Assembly (NCBI RefSeq): GCF_958439165.1
Contig: NZ_OY288133.1
Span: 1 to 64,000 of the forward strand
Reading direction: 5' to 3'
Length of the DNA stretch: 64,000 nucleotides
Source of the DNA: an uncultured Hydrogenophaga sp.
Lineage (GTDB): Bacteria > Pseudomonadota > Gammaproteobacteria > Burkholderiales > Burkholderiaceae_C
Shown: piece after piece, positions 32,352-41,430 of the stretch
How positions within the stretch are numbered: the first letter of the stretch is position 1
How the letters are laid out: each line of letters begins with the position of its first letter
Position numbers and translations under genes: made by a program
The notes under the pieces: model-generated
Databases searched by the model: none
Seen by the model: only the letters and a program-made list of their open reading frames with translations
Told to the model about the DNA's origin: nothing

Positions 32352-35300
32352 TCAGGCTTCCACCAGCACCAGCACGTCCTGGCCGGCCGCCACCGGAGCG
32401 CCTTCGCGGCACATCAGCCGGTGCACCGTGGCGGCGGCCGGGGCCAGCACGCTGAATTCCATCTTCATGGACTCCACCACCATCAGCACCTCGCCGGCCT
32501 GCACCTGCTGGCCCTCGCTCACCAGCACCTGCCACACGCTGCCGGGCACGCTGCTGGCCACCGTGCGGCCACCCGGGGGCAGGTCGACCTGGGTGGCATC
32601 GGTCGGCGTGGCGGCAGCGGCTTCGTCGAAGCTCAGCTGGCCGGCGGCGGCCCAGCGTTCGCGTTCGGCATCGAAGGCCGCCTGCTGACGGGCCTTGAAG
32701 GCACCGATGCCGCCGGCGTTGTCGGCCAGGAAACGGCGGTACTCGCGCAGGCTGAAGGTGGTGTGTTCGATGCGCAGCGGATGGCCCCCGTGCGGGAAGG
32801 TCTCGCGCAGTTGCAGCAGCTCGTCCTGGCTGACCGGGTGAAAGCGGATCTGGTCGAAGAAGCGCAGCAGCCAGGGCTGCTCGAACACGCCCTGGCCGTG
32901 CCGCCAGCGGTTCCACATCTGCAGCGTGCGGCCCACGAACTGGTAGCCACCGGGCCCTTCCATGCCATACACGCACAGGTAGGCGCCGCCGATGCCCACC
33001 GCGTTCTCCGGCGTCCAGGTGCGGGCCGGGTTGTACTTGGTGGTGACCAGCCGGTGGCGGGGGTCGACCGGTGTGGCCACCGGCGCGCCCAGGTACACGT
33101 CGCCCAGGCCCAGCACCAGGTAGCTGGCGTCGAACACCACGCGGAACACGTCGTCGATGCTGTCCAGCCCGTTGATGCGGCGGATGAACTCGATGTTGCT
33201 CGGGCACCAGGGCGCGTCCTTGCGAACCGACTGCATGTACTTCTCGATGGCCAGCCGGGTCTGCGGGTCGTCCCAGGACAGGGGCAGGTGCACCACACGG
33301 CTGGGCACCTCGATGTGGTCCACCGGCGGCAGGCCCGCCTCCACGGCGATCAGTTCGGCCAGCAGGGTCGCACGGTCGATCAGGGCGGGGTCAAAGTGCA
33401 GCTGCAGCGAACGGATGCCCGGCGTCATGTCGACGATGCCGCGCAGCCCGCCCTCGGCCATGCGCTGCTGCAGCGCAGTCATGAGCACATGCACCCGCAG
33501 CCGCAGCTCGATGTCGAGCACCAGCGGCCCGAACTCCACCAGCAGGTAACGGTCGCCGGCCTGGCGCACCACCATGCGCGGGATGTCTTCGTCCTCGCGC
33601 GCCGGGTCGTCGTGGATCAGCGGGCTGGGGTGGGCGGCGGGGTCGTCGTGCGGTCGCTGCGGCAGCGGCTGTTCCAGCGACTGCACGGCGGCGTCGATGG
33701 CCGCGCTGCGCCGCAGGGCCTCGGCCAGCGGCAGCCGGTGAAAACGCACCGTGTCGCCCGGCCGCAGCTGGCCGAGCTTCCACAGCTCGGCATCCACCAC
33801 CACCGCCGGGCAGACGAAGCCGCCCAGGCTGGGGCCGTCCGGGCCCAGCACCACCGGCATGTCGCCAGTGAAGTCGATGGCGCCGATGGCGTAGGCGTTG
33901 TCGTGGATGTTGGACGGGTGCAGCCCGGCCTCGCCGCCGTCGGCACGCGCCCACTGCGGCTTCGGGCCGATCAGGCGCACGCCGGTGCGGCTGGAGTTGT
34001 AGTGCACCTCCCAGTCGGTGGCAAAGAAGCTGCCGATGTCGTCCGGGGTGAAGAAGTCGGGTGCGCCGTGCGGGCCGTACAGCACGCCGATGTCCCACTG
34101 GTGGGCATAGGCCGGCACCGTGGCCGCGGCGGCCTGCCGGCCCGGCGTGCCGGTGCCGGGGGCCTGCAGGTGCAGCATGTCGCCGGTGCGCAGGTGGCGC
34201 CCCGCATGGCCGCCGAACTGGCCCAGGGTGAAGGTGCTGCGGCTGCCCAGGTACAGCGGCACATCGAAGCCGCCGCCCACCGCCAGGCAGAGCCGGCAGC
34301 CGGCCTCGGCCCGGCCGATGGCCAGCACGCTGCCGGCCGCCACCGCATGGCTCTGCCAGAGCGCCAGCGGCCGGCCGTCCAGCGTGACCGGCGCCGGTGC
34401 GCCGGTGACCGCGATCACGGCGTCGGCCAGGAAGCGCAGCGTCGGGCCCGCCAGGGTGATCTCCAGCGCGGCGGCCTGCTCATCGTTGCCCACCAGGCGG
34501 TTGGCCATGCGGTGGGCATAGGCGTCCATGGGGCCGGACGGCGGCACGCCCACATCCCAGTGCCCGGTGCGCCCGGGCCAGTCCTGCACGCTGGTCTGCA
34601 CGCCCGGCTCCAGCACCTCGACCGTGCGGGGCCGGTAGGTGAAGCTGCCCAGAAAGCGGGTGATCTGCCGACCCTCGCGGAACACCGGGTCCTGCACCAC
34701 CTGGCGCAGGTAGTCGAGGTTGGTCTCGATGCCGGCCAGCCGGGTGGCGGCGAGCGCGGCGTCCAGCTTCTGCAGCGCCTGCTCGCGGTCGGGGGCGGTG
34801 ACGATCAGCTTGGCCAGCATCGGGTCGTACCAGGCGGGCACCTCGGTGCCGCGCTCCACCCAGCCATCCACGCGGGCATGGTGGGGCGCACCGGCGGGGA
34901 ACACCACCTCGGTCAGCAGACCGGCGCTGGGCTGGAAGTTGCGGGCCGGGTCCTCGGCGTACAGACGCACCTGGATGGAGGCACCCTGCGGCACCGGTTC
35001 CAGCGTGGCCAGGGGCGGCAGTTCGCCGGCGGCCAGCTGCACCATCCAGGCCACCAGATCCACACCGGTCACCTGCTCGGTCACGCCGTGTTCGACCTGA
35101 AGCCGGGTGTTGACCTCCAGGAAATAAAAGGCACCGGCCTGGGCGTCGTACACGTACTCCACTGTGCCGGCAGATCGGTAGTTCACCGCCTGCATCAGCC
35201 GTACCGCGGTGGCCTGCAGCTCATGACGCTGGGCATCGGTGAGCCCGGGGGCCGGGGTTTCCTCGATCACCTTCTGGTTGCGGCGCTGCACCGAACAGTC

Positions 35301-35978
35301 GCGCTCGCCGAGGGCCAGCACCCCGCCCTGCCCGTCGCCGAACACCTGCACCTCGATGTGGCGGGCCTGCTCGACCAGCTTCTCCAGGAACAGGCCGGCG
35401 TCCTTGAAGTTGGCCTGCGCCAGCCGCTGCACCGAGACGAAGGCATCAGTCAGCTCGGCTTCGCTGCGCACCAGCCGCATGCCGATGCCGCCGCCGCCAG
35501 CCGTACTCTTGAGCATGACCGGGTAGCCGATGCGCTGCGCCTCGGCCCGCGCCTGTTCCACGTCGGCCAGCAGGTCGGACCCCGGCAGCAGCGGCACGCC
35601 CTGCTGCAGTGCCAGCTCGCGCGCGGTGTGCTTCAGGCCGAAGGCCCGCATCTGCGCCGCCGTGGGGCCGATGAAGGCGATGCCAGCGTCTTCGCAGGAC
35701 TGGGCAAAGGCCGGGTTCTCCGACAGGAAGCCATAGCCGGGGTGGATGGCCTGTGCGCCGCTGTCGCGGGCGATCTGCAGGATGCGGTCAGCGCGCAGGT
35801 AGCTCTCGGCCGCCGGGGCGGGGCCCAGGAGGTAGGCCTCGTCGGCCTCGCGCACATGGCGGGCCTGGGCGTCGGCTTCGGAGTACACCGCCACGCTCTG
35901 CACCCCCAGGGCCTTGAGGGTGCGGATGATGCGGCACGCAATGGCACCGCGGTTGGCGATCAGGACCTTGCGGAACAT
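32352..35978 (-). CDS. Guanidine/urea carboxylase (biotin-dependent)
   Basis: 1208 aa. Domain order: biotin carboxylase with ATP-grasp (1-450; KVLIANRGAIACRIIRTLK, STAGGGGIGMRLV), KipA-like carboxyltransferase domain (about 470-760; SVQDWPGRTGHWDVGVPPSG), KipI-like domain (about 880-1080), and a C-terminal biotinyl domain with ESMKMEF (biotinyl-Lys1172). The family was long named urea carboxylase. In operons with UAAP proteins, AtzF and a guanidine-I riboswitch it prefers guanidine, giving carboxyguanidine. The residue that separates urea from guanidine enzymes was not checked, so specificity rests on context. Confidence 0.93.
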   Translation of the reverse strand: MFRKVLIANRGAIACRIIRTLKALGVQSVAVYSEADAQARHVREADEAYLLGPAPAAESYLRADRILQIARDSGAQAIHPGYGFLSENPAFAQSCEDAGIAFIGPTAAQMRAFGLKHTARELALQQGVPLLPGSDLLADVEQARAEAQRIGYPVMLKSTAGGGGIGMRLVRSEAELTDAFVSVQRLAQANFKDAGLFLEKLVEQARHIEVQVFGDGQGGVLALGERDCSVQRRNQKVIEETPAPGLTDAQRHELQATAVRLMQAVNYRSAGTVEYVYDAQAGAFYFLEVNTRLQVEHGVTEQVTGVDLVAWMVQLAAGELPPLATLEPVPQGASIQVRLYAEDPARNFQPSAGLLTEVVFPAGAPHHARVDGWVERGTEVPAWYDPMLAKLIVTAPDREQALQKLDAALAATRLAGIETNLDYLRQVVQDPVFREGRQITRFLGSFTYRPRTVEVLEPGVQTSVQDWPGRTGHWDVGVPPSGPMDAYAHRMANRLVGNDEQAAALEITLAGPTLRFLADAVIAVTGAPAPVTLDGRPLALWQSHAVAAGSVLAIGRAEAGCRLCLAVGGGFDVPLYLGSRSTFTLGQFGGHAGRHLRTGDMLHLQAPGTGTPGRQAAAATVPAYAHQWDIGVLYGPHGAPDFFTPDDIGSFFATDWEVHYNSSRTGVRLIGPKPQWARADGGEAGLHPSNIHDNAYAIGAIDFTGDMPVVLGPDGPSLGGFVCPAVVVDAELWKLGQLRPGDTVRFHRLPLAEALRRSAAIDAAVQSLEQPLPQRPHDDPAAHPSPLIHDDPAREDEDIPRMVVRQAGDRYLLVEFGPLVLDIELRLRVHVLMTALQQRMAEGGLRGIVDMTPGIRSLQLHFDPALIDRATLLAELIAVEAGLPPVDHIEVPSRVVHLPLSWDDPQTRLAIEKYMQSVRKDAPWCPSNIEFIRRINGLDSIDDVFRVVFDASYLVLGLGDVYLGAPVATPVDPRHRLVTTKYNPARTWTPENAVGIGGAYLCVYGMEGPGGYQFVGRTLQMWNRWRHGQGVFEQPWLLRFFDQIRFHPVSQDELLQLRETFPHGGHPLRIEHTTFSLREYRRFLADNAGGIGAFKARQQAAFDAERERWAAAGQLSFDEAAAATPTDATQVDLPPGGRTVASSVPGSVWQVLVSEGQQVQAGEVLMVVESMKMEFSVLAPAAATVHRLMCREGAPVAAGQDVLVLVEA

Positions 35979-35991
35979 GGGTTCTCCGTTC

Positions 35992-36657
35992 TCAGGCCGG
36001 GTCCCAGACCAGCAGCTGGATGGGCGTGGGGTTGTAGGCGTTGCACGGGTTGTTGAGCTGCGGGCAGTTGCTGATGAGCACCCAGAGGTTCATCTCGGCC
36101 CGCATTTCCACGTACTTGCCCGGGCCGGAGACGCCGTCGTCGAACTTCAGGTCGCCCTCGTCGGTCACCGGCACGTTCATGAAGAAGTTGATGTTGGGCA
36201 CCAGGTCGCGCTTGCCCAGCCCGATGTCGGCCTGCTGCAGGGCCAGCAGGTAGTTGTCGCGGCAGCTGTGCATGTACTTCTTCTGCAGTGCGTAGCGCAC
36301 CGTGTTGCTCTCGGCCGCACAGGCTCCGCCCAGGGTGTCGTGGCGGCCGCAGGTGTCGGCCACGATGGTGAGCATGGGCCGGGCATCGTTGCTGCGGATG
36401 ACCGAGCCGGTGGTGAGGTAGATGCCGCCCTGGTGCAGCATGGTGTCGGTGGCGCTGTAGTGCTCGGCCGCGTCATCGCGGTTGAAGAACAGCACGTCGG
36501 CGGCCTGGTTGCCTTCCAGGTCGACGATGCGCAGTGTCTGCCCCTGGTCAAGCTGGAACAGGATGGGTTCACCGGCCGGGTGGCGCTGGTTCATGACGGC
36601 ATGGGCCGCATCCAGCGTGCTGTGGCAGATGCGGAAAGACGTGGCAGTGGTGGTCAT
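35992..36657 (-). CDS. Urea amidolyase-associated protein UAAP2 / carboxyguanidine deiminase subunit
   Basis: 221 aa, DUF1989-type fold. Conserved segments are DLEGNQAADVLFFNRDDAAEHYSA, TCGRHDTLGGACAAES and the C-terminal SNCPQLNNPCNAYNP, with His/Cys residues that could hold a metal. Together with UAAP1, these proteins form the CgdA/CgdB carboxyguanidine deiminase that converts carboxyguanidine to allophanate and ammonia; which letter applies to this subunit I leave open. It lies 13 bases upstream of the carboxylase and 14 bases after UAAP1. Confidence 0.88.
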   Translation of the reverse strand: MTTTATSFRICHSTLDAAHAVMNQRHPAGEPILFQLDQGQTLRIVDLEGNQAADVLFFNRDDAAEHYSATDTMLHQGGIYLTTGSVIRSNDARPMLTIVADTCGRHDTLGGACAAESNTVRYALQKKYMHSCRDNYLLALQQADIGLGKRDLVPNINFFMNVPVTDEGDLKFDDGVSGPGKYVEMRAEMNLWVLISNCPQLNNPCNAYNPTPIQLLVWDPA

Positions 36658-36671
36658 GGCGGACTCCAGGC

Positions 36672-37520
36672 TCACAGGTAGAGCATGTCGGTGTTGTGCA
36701 GGGCACGGGCGTTCTCGGGGCGGAAGGCGCGGCAGAAGTCGTCGGCCGGCGCGGCGCCGCAGCGCCAGGCCAGCAGCCCGATGCGGCGCGGGTCGTACAC
36801 CGGCGAGGGATCCAGGGCATGCGGTGCACTGGACACCGCCACGATCACGTCCATGTCGAAGCGCAGTTCCACGTGGTCGCCAGCCTTGCAGTGCTCGGGC
36901 ACGAAACCGAAGCGGCCCTCGGCGTCGACACCGACACGCGAGAACAGGTTGACCGGCACACCCAGGTCGCGCCGGGTCAGGCCGTACTTGCCGATCTCGA
37001 TCAACAGGCCGTCCTTGCCGGAGCGGTACATGCCGTTGCGGGCGTCTTCGTAGCGGCGAACGCCGTAGCGCTCGGCCATGCGCTCGGCATCCAGCAGTGC
37101 ACCCAGGGGGTCGTGCCAGCCCAGGCTGTCGGCGGTGAAGCTGGCCATGCTGCGGCCCATGTCGCTCATGAGCACATGGCCACAGGTGTAGCGTGCCGTG
37201 TGCTGGGCCTTGAGGCTGTCGGGCATGTTGTAGCGCTCCAGCTTCTCCTGAGCCGAATACAGCACCAGGCTCAGGTTGGCACCCGGCTGCAGGGCGACGA
37301 AGCGGATGGCGGTGCCGCGCGGCATGCGCCAGCTCCAGTGGCTGCCGCCGGGCATGACCTCGCTCCACAGGGTGCGGCTGGTGTCCACGCCCTCCAGGGC
37401 GGCGGCGGGGAAGCGCTGCCACAGGGCCGGGGCATCCACCGGGCTGTGCACCGGCGGGTCGGGCGGCACGACGCTCAGGGGGTCGTCCAGCGGAACAGAG
37501 GTGTCCGGGGTGGGCTTCAT
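36672..37520 (-). CDS. Urea amidolyase-associated protein UAAP1 / carboxyguanidine deiminase subunit
   Basis: 282 aa, DUF1989-type, paralogous to the following gene. Visible features are HWSWRMPRGTAIRFVALQPGANLSLVLYSAQE, TCGHVLMSDMGRSMAS and VNLFSRVGVD. It is expected to pair with UAAP2 as carboxyguanidine deiminase. Start 37520 (MKPTPDTS) is preferred over an upstream ATG at 37562 because that one would reach into the ATPase gene. It lies 19 bases after the ABC ATPase stop. Confidence 0.86.
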   Translation of the reverse strand: MKPTPDTSVPLDDPLSVVPPDPPVHSPVDAPALWQRFPAAALEGVDTSRTLWSEVMPGGSHWSWRMPRGTAIRFVALQPGANLSLVLYSAQEKLERYNMPDSLKAQHTARYTCGHVLMSDMGRSMASFTADSLGWHDPLGALLDAERMAERYGVRRYEDARNGMYRSGKDGLLIEIGKYGLTRRDLGVPVNLFSRVGVDAEGRFGFVPEHCKAGDHVELRFDMDVIVAVSSAPHALDPSPVYDPRRIGLLAWRCGAAPADDFCRAFRPENARALHNTDMLYL

Positions 37521-37539
37521 GCGGGTCTCCTTGCGGTGG

Positions 37540-38406
37540 TCAGAGGGTTTCCGGGGTGGCACGGCTCAGGCGCTGGAGCTGCTCCAGGTCGGTCTTCATG
37601 CCCGAGGTCTCGCGGATGCGGGCCAGGATCTCGCGCTTGAGCTGCAGGAACTCGGGCGTGTGCTTGAGGTCCTGGTCGCGCTGGTTGCCGAAGGGCACGT
37701 CGTAGACCGTGTCGATGCGGCCGGGGCGCGGGGCCATGAGCACCACCCGGCTGCCGAGGTAGATGGCCTCTTCCACGTCGTGGGTGACGAAGACGATGGT
37801 GGCCTTTTCCAGCCGGTGCACATGGCGGATGAGGTCGTGCATGACCTCGCGGGTCTGGGCATCGAGCGCACCGAAGGGCTCGTCCATCAGCAGGATGCCG
37901 GGGCGCCCCATCAGCGCGCGCGCAATGGCCACGCGCTGCTGCATGCCGCCGGAGAGCTGGTTGGGCCAGGCGTGGGCCGAATCCTGCAGGCCCATGAGGC
38001 GCAGCAGTGCGTCGCTGCGACCGGAAGCGGCCTCCACGTCGGCCGAGCTGCGGTCGCGGGTGTGCGCCTGCAGCTGGCGGCAGAAGCGGATGTTTTCCAG
38101 CACCGTCATCCACGGGTAAAGGCTGTAGTGCTGGAACACCATGGCGCGGTCGATGTCGGGGCCCAGCACGGGTCGGCCGTCCACCAGCAGCTCGCCGCCG
38201 GTGTGGGTCTCCAGCCCGCCGATGGTGCGCAGCAGCGTGCTCTTGCCGCAGCCCGAAGCACCGACGAAGGTCACGAATTCGTTGGGCCGGATGTCCAGGT
38301 CGATATGTTCCAGCGCATTGATGGACGCACCGTCGAAGCGCTTGTGCAGCTGGCGGATGGACACCTTCGGCAGGCAGTGCTCGGGGGTGGTGGACATGGC
38401 GCTCAT
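37540..38406 (-). CDS. ABC transporter ATPase (nitrate/taurine/guanidine type)
   Basis: 288 aa. Walker A GASGCGKST (49-57), Q-loop VFQHYSLYPW, signature LSGGMQQR (151-158), Walker B ILLMDEP (171-177) and H-loop FVTHDVEEA. The SsuB/TauB-like pattern goes with uptake of small nitrogen or sulfur compounds. It overlaps the permease stop by 4 bases (ATGA), so start 38406 is favoured over the second Met at 38397. In a guanidine-riboswitch operon its likely substrate is guanidine or a guanidine-yielding compound. Confidence 0.93.
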   Translation of the reverse strand: MSAMSTTPEHCLPKVSIRQLHKRFDGASINALEHIDLDIRPNEFVTFVGASGCGKSTLLRTIGGLETHTGGELLVDGRPVLGPDIDRAMVFQHYSLYPWMTVLENIRFCRQLQAHTRDRSSADVEAASGRSDALLRLMGLQDSAHAWPNQLSGGMQQRVAIARALMGRPGILLMDEPFGALDAQTREVMHDLIRHVHRLEKATIVFVTHDVEEAIYLGSRVVLMAPRPGRIDTVYDVPFGNQRDQDLKHTPEFLQLKREILARIRETSGMKTDLEQLQRLSRATPETL

Positions 38407-39254
38407 CCTTTGAGGTACAGCCAGGGGAAGGCGCGCCGGTGCAGCCAGCGGAACGCCTGGTCGGTCAGCAGGCCGATGAGCCCGATGACGATGATTCCGG
38501 CAAAGATGGTGTCGGTCTGCAGGAAGCGCTGCGCGCGCAGGATGGCGTAGCCCAGGCCGGAGTTGGCCGCCACCAGTTCGGCCACCACCAGGTAGGTCCA
38601 GGCCCAGCCCATGGTCACCCGCAGCGTGTCCAGCAGCGCCGGCTTGGCGCTCGGCAGGATCACCTTCTCCACCAGTTCGCGCCGGTTGGCGCCCATGGTC
38701 TGCGCCGCTTCGACCTGCGCGGCCGGCACCCGGCGCACGTCCTCGGCCACCATGAGCACCATCTGGAAGAAGGTGCCGATGAAGATGATGGCGATCTTCG
38801 AGCCCTCGCCGATGCCCACCCACAACATGACCAGCGGGATGAAGGCCACCGCAGGCATGTAGCGGATGAAGTCGGTCAGCGGCTCCAGCAGGGCCTGGAC
38901 CGATCGGTACGAACCGATGAACAGCCCCAGCGGCAGCGCGATCACGGCCGACAGCAGGAAGCCGGTGACCACGCGGTAGGTGCTGATGGCCATGTCGTCG
39001 ATCAGCCCGTCCTCCACCAGCCAGGTCCAGCTCTTGCCGAGCACTGCGGCCGGGGACGGCATGAAGGTCGGGTCGATGCCACCCCAGCGCGCCAGCGCGG
39101 CCCAGGCCAGCAGCGGCGAGAGCAGGCCGATGGCGGCCAGAACCAGCCAGGTTCGCTGGCCGATCGGGGCGCGCACCGTCCACAGGCGCGACCAGCGCGC
39201 GGGCGGTCGGGTGGGGGCGGGTGCTTCCGCGAGGGCATGGGCAGGGGTCGGCAT
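38403..39254 (-). CDS. ABC transporter permease (SsuC/TauC-like)
   Basis: 283 aa with six membrane helices after a ~35-residue cytosolic start. The ATPase-contact EAA loop is AAQVEAAQTMGANRRELVEKVILPSA. It is the first gene of guanidine operon 1, starting 74 bases downstream of the riboswitch core, with a ribosome site CAGGAG just before ATG 39254. Its substrate-binding partner is not here but at the head of operon 2 (46452-47504). Confidence 0.92.
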   Translation of the reverse strand: MPTPAHALAEAPAPTRPPARWSRLWTVRAPIGQRTWLVLAAIGLLSPLLAWAALARWGGIDPTFMPSPAAVLGKSWTWLVEDGLIDDMAISTYRVVTGFLLSAVIALPLGLFIGSYRSVQALLEPLTDFIRYMPAVAFIPLVMLWVGIGEGSKIAIIFIGTFFQMVLMVAEDVRRVPAAQVEAAQTMGANRRELVEKVILPSAKPALLDTLRVTMGWAWTYLVVAELVAANSGLGYAILRAQRFLQTDTIFAGIIVIGLIGLLTDQAFRWLHRRAFPWLYLKG

Positions 39255-39327
39255 GCGAGGCTCCTGATCGGTGGGACACAAAGCCAGAGAGGCGAGCGCA
39301 TGCACGCTCAGTGCGTGCCGTGCCAGC

Positions 39328-39437
39328 TTCTCCCGGGCTTTTGTCCCTCCGTGGAGCCACACGATCGTGGCCGACTGCTCTCGGACCAGACGGCGCCACA
39401 AACCCGTGCAGACGGGGGCAGCGCCCGGAACCCTAGC
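39328..39437 (-). promoter_or_regulatory. Guanidine-I (ykkC) riboswitch, copy 1
   Basis: On the minus strand the three conserved ykkC blocks occur in order: CTAGGGTTCCG (39436-39426), GGTCCGAGAG (39387-39378), and ACGGAGGGACAAAAGCCCGG with trailing GAGA (39352-39329). A GC hairpin (GCACGC/GCGTGC, 39303-39319) lies between it and the ABC permease start, without a U-run. It therefore should switch on the guanidine carboxylase operon when guanidinium binds, possibly through translation. Confidence 0.95.
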
Positions 39438-39537
39438 GGTCATTCAAGGCTGCGGTTCACTGTTGTGGTGCAACCGCCTCTCTGTGTGCAAGCCAAAGCA
39501 CGATTGATGCCAGCCCGATGCCGTACCCTCGGGCCCC

Positions 39538-40029
39538 ATGTGCCCTGCCAGCCCGCCCCGCCCCGCCACCGAACACCCGCCCATGACCTGGGCCCTGCAA
39601 CAGGCCATCAAGGCCGCCGGCTGGCCGCTGGCGCCCGAGCTGCTGGCGCCGGGGGCCGACTTCCTGGCGCCGCTCGACGGGGGACTGGTGCCACTGCACT
39701 GGGCCTGTGCCGGCGGCAAGCACGGGCTGGTGCGGCACATGCTGGAACAAGGTGCGGACCCGCGCGTGGCAGCGCTCGACGGCCGGACTCCGCTGGAACT
39801 CGCCCTGCAGGCCGGCAGCTTTCAGGTGGTCATGCTGCTGATCGATCGGCTCAAGGCACTGGCCGCGCCGACGCCCGATGCCGCGCTGCGGCAGCGACTC
39901 ACCGCCGCCTTCGCCGGCAGCCACACCGACGCCCGCAACCGGCTGCAGCAGACGCTCAAGGACTGGGACCGCATCGGCAAGAAGAACCCGGTGAAGGCTC
40001 AGACCGGTCCGTCCAGCCGCTCCAGATAA
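39538..40029 (+). CDS. Small ankyrin-repeat protein
   Basis: 163 aa from ATG 39538, or 148 aa from ATG 39583 (MTWALQQAIK). Ankyrin consensus is seen in GGLVPLHWACAGGKHGLVRHMLEQGADP and the next repeat DGRTPLELALQAGSFQVVMLLID; the rest is a helical tail. It is the only plus-strand gene between the two guanidine operons, pointing away from riboswitch 1. TACCCT sits eight bases before ATG 39538, so the mRNA may be leaderless. Its 3' end overlaps the convergent MBL gene by 31 bases. Ankyrin proteins bind other proteins; its partner is unknown. Confidence 0.8.
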   Translation: MCPASPPRPATEHPPMTWALQQAIKAAGWPLAPELLAPGADFLAPLDGGLVPLHWACAGGKHGLVRHMLEQGADPRVAALDGRTPLELALQAGSFQVVMLLIDRLKALAAPTPDAALRQRLTAAFAGSHTDARNRLQQTLKDWDRIGKKNPVKAQTGPSSRSR

Positions 40030-40787
40030 GCCAGCGCCAGTTCCCGCAGGCGGTCGCGGCCGAAGCTGGGGTCGTGGCCGGCGTGCACCACCTGCACCGG
40101 CAGTGCCAGCAGGCGCTCCATGGTGCGGGCATAGGCGGTGCGATCGGAGTGATGCAGGCCGTCGAGCAGCGGGCCGTCGTAGACCGCATCACCCGAGAAG
40201 AAGGTGCCGGTGTCCGCCTCCCACAGCCCGATGCAGCCTGGCGAATGCCCGGGCAGGTGCAGCACCTCGAAATGCCGGTTGCCCAGGTCGATCACATCGC
40301 CCTCGTCGAGCTCGCGGGTGACGCTGGCCTCGCGGACCTGCCAGGCCGTGAGGTCATAGTCGGGTGCGGGCAACGCGGTGAGTGCAGGTCCGCCGGTCTC
40401 GTAGCCGGGCGCGGGAAAGTCCAGCCGGGCGAGGTCGATGTCGCCCAGGGTGAAGGCAGGGTCTGCACCCCGCAGACCCGGCGCTTCGAGCCGGTGGCAC
40501 CAGCATTCGGTGAACTCGTGGTGGCCGCCCACATGGTCCAGATGCACATGCGTGGCCAGGGCCGCGACCCGATGGCCGAACAGGTGGCGCGAAGCCTGGT
40601 GAAGGCTCGCGACCCCCAGGCCGGTGTCGATGACCAGATCGATGTCGCGGCCCCGCACGTGCCAGATGTTGCAGCGCAGGAGCGGCACCACATGCGGCTC
40701 GGTGATGAGGGTCAGGCCGTCGCCAAGCGACCGGAACTCGAACCAGTCGCCCGGGGCCACCGGCAGGTCAGTCATCGGCGTGGACAT
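39999..40787 (-). CDS. MBL-fold metallo-hydrolase
   Basis: 262 aa. The metal motif THVHLDHVGG has the HxHxDH pattern. Further ligands are His in LHLPGHSPGC, Asp in SGDAVYDGP and His in VVHAGHDPS. This branch resembles glyoxalase II-like or lactonase-like hydrolases; the substrate is not readable. It is the ninth and last gene of guanidine operon 2, three bases after the preceding hypothetical gene, and may hydrolyse an ester, lactone or thioester product of that pathway. Confidence 0.85.
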   Translation of the reverse strand: MSTPMTDLPVAPGDWFEFRSLGDGLTLITEPHVVPLLRCNIWHVRGRDIDLVIDTGLGVASLHQASRHLFGHRVAALATHVHLDHVGGHHEFTECWCHRLEAPGLRGADPAFTLGDIDLARLDFPAPGYETGGPALTALPAPDYDLTAWQVREASVTRELDEGDVIDLGNRHFEVLHLPGHSPGCIGLWEADTGTFFSGDAVYDGPLLDGLHHSDRTAYARTMERLLALPVQVVHAGHDPSFGRDRLRELALAYLERLDGPV

Positions 40788-40790
40788 GGC

Positions 40791-41414
40791 TCAATGCTCG
40801 AACAGGCGCATGCTGAAATCCAGCAGATCGTCGGCGGCCTCGGGACGCTGCTGCACCAGCTCGGCCAGCGTGGTGTCGGCTGCGACGGACGCCGGCCAGG
40901 CCATGCGCCTGGCCCGCACCAGCAGGGTGTAGGGACCGGCCGAGAAACGGTGACGGCCGGTGGGCTGCCCGGCTGCATCCCGCTCCTGCTCCGCCCGGCA
41001 AGGCCCCTGCGAGCCGGGCAGCCGTTCCCACACCTCGAGATAGTGCCCGTGCACGCCGTACTCGATCAGCCGGTCGGGGGTGTCGAACACCACGGTACCG
41101 GCATCGGGCGTGCTGCGTGGCGGCTGGACGTCCCAGTGGCGCTGCCAGGTGCAGATGGGCGGAAAGCCGTAGGGCCGATGCTCGATGCGGGTGATGCCGA
41201 AGAAGCCTTGCCAGTGCGCCCGGTTCGCCGGGGTGTCGGCCTCCCGACCGGCAGGCACCCGCAGATCGGCATGCCAGCCTTCGGTCTGAAGCCAGTGCAC
41301 CGAGGTGGTGGTGTCGCGGCCCTGCGGACTCTCCAGCAGGGTTCGGCGCCAGACGCCCCGGAAGGCCGGCTCCACCGGCTGATCGGGAGCGGGCAGTTCG
41401 ATCCAGTGGTCCAT
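40791..41414 (-). CDS. Hypothetical protein in guanidine operon 2
   Basis: 207 aa, soluble. Conserved-looking features are VWRRTLLESPQGRDTTTSVHWLQTEGWHADLRVP, GFFGITRIEH, a Trp-rich beta segment (CTWQRHWDVQPP) and YLEVWERLPGSQ. The alternating Trp/beta pattern suggests a lipocalin-like or HRI1-like beta-barrel that could bind a small ligand; I do not recognise the family with confidence. Start 41414 (MDHWIELP) leaves a 16-base gap to the cysteine hydrolase; an upstream ATG at 41459 would overlap that gene. Confidence 0.7.
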   Translation of the reverse strand: MDHWIELPAPDQPVEPAFRGVWRRTLLESPQGRDTTTSVHWLQTEGWHADLRVPAGREADTPANRAHWQGFFGITRIEHRPYGFPPICTWQRHWDVQPPRSTPDAGTVVFDTPDRLIEYGVHGHYLEVWERLPGSQGPCRAEQERDAAGQPTGRHRFSAGPYTLLVRARRMAWPASVAADTTLAELVQQRPEAADDLLDFSMRLFEH

Positions 41415-41430
41415 GCTGGCCACCACGGTC

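Noticed and set aside
32352..35978. Simple urea amidolyase (urea degradation) interpretation
   Set aside because: The guanidine-I riboswitch, UAAP pair and ABC genes point to guanidine as the main substrate; urea may be a side substrate.
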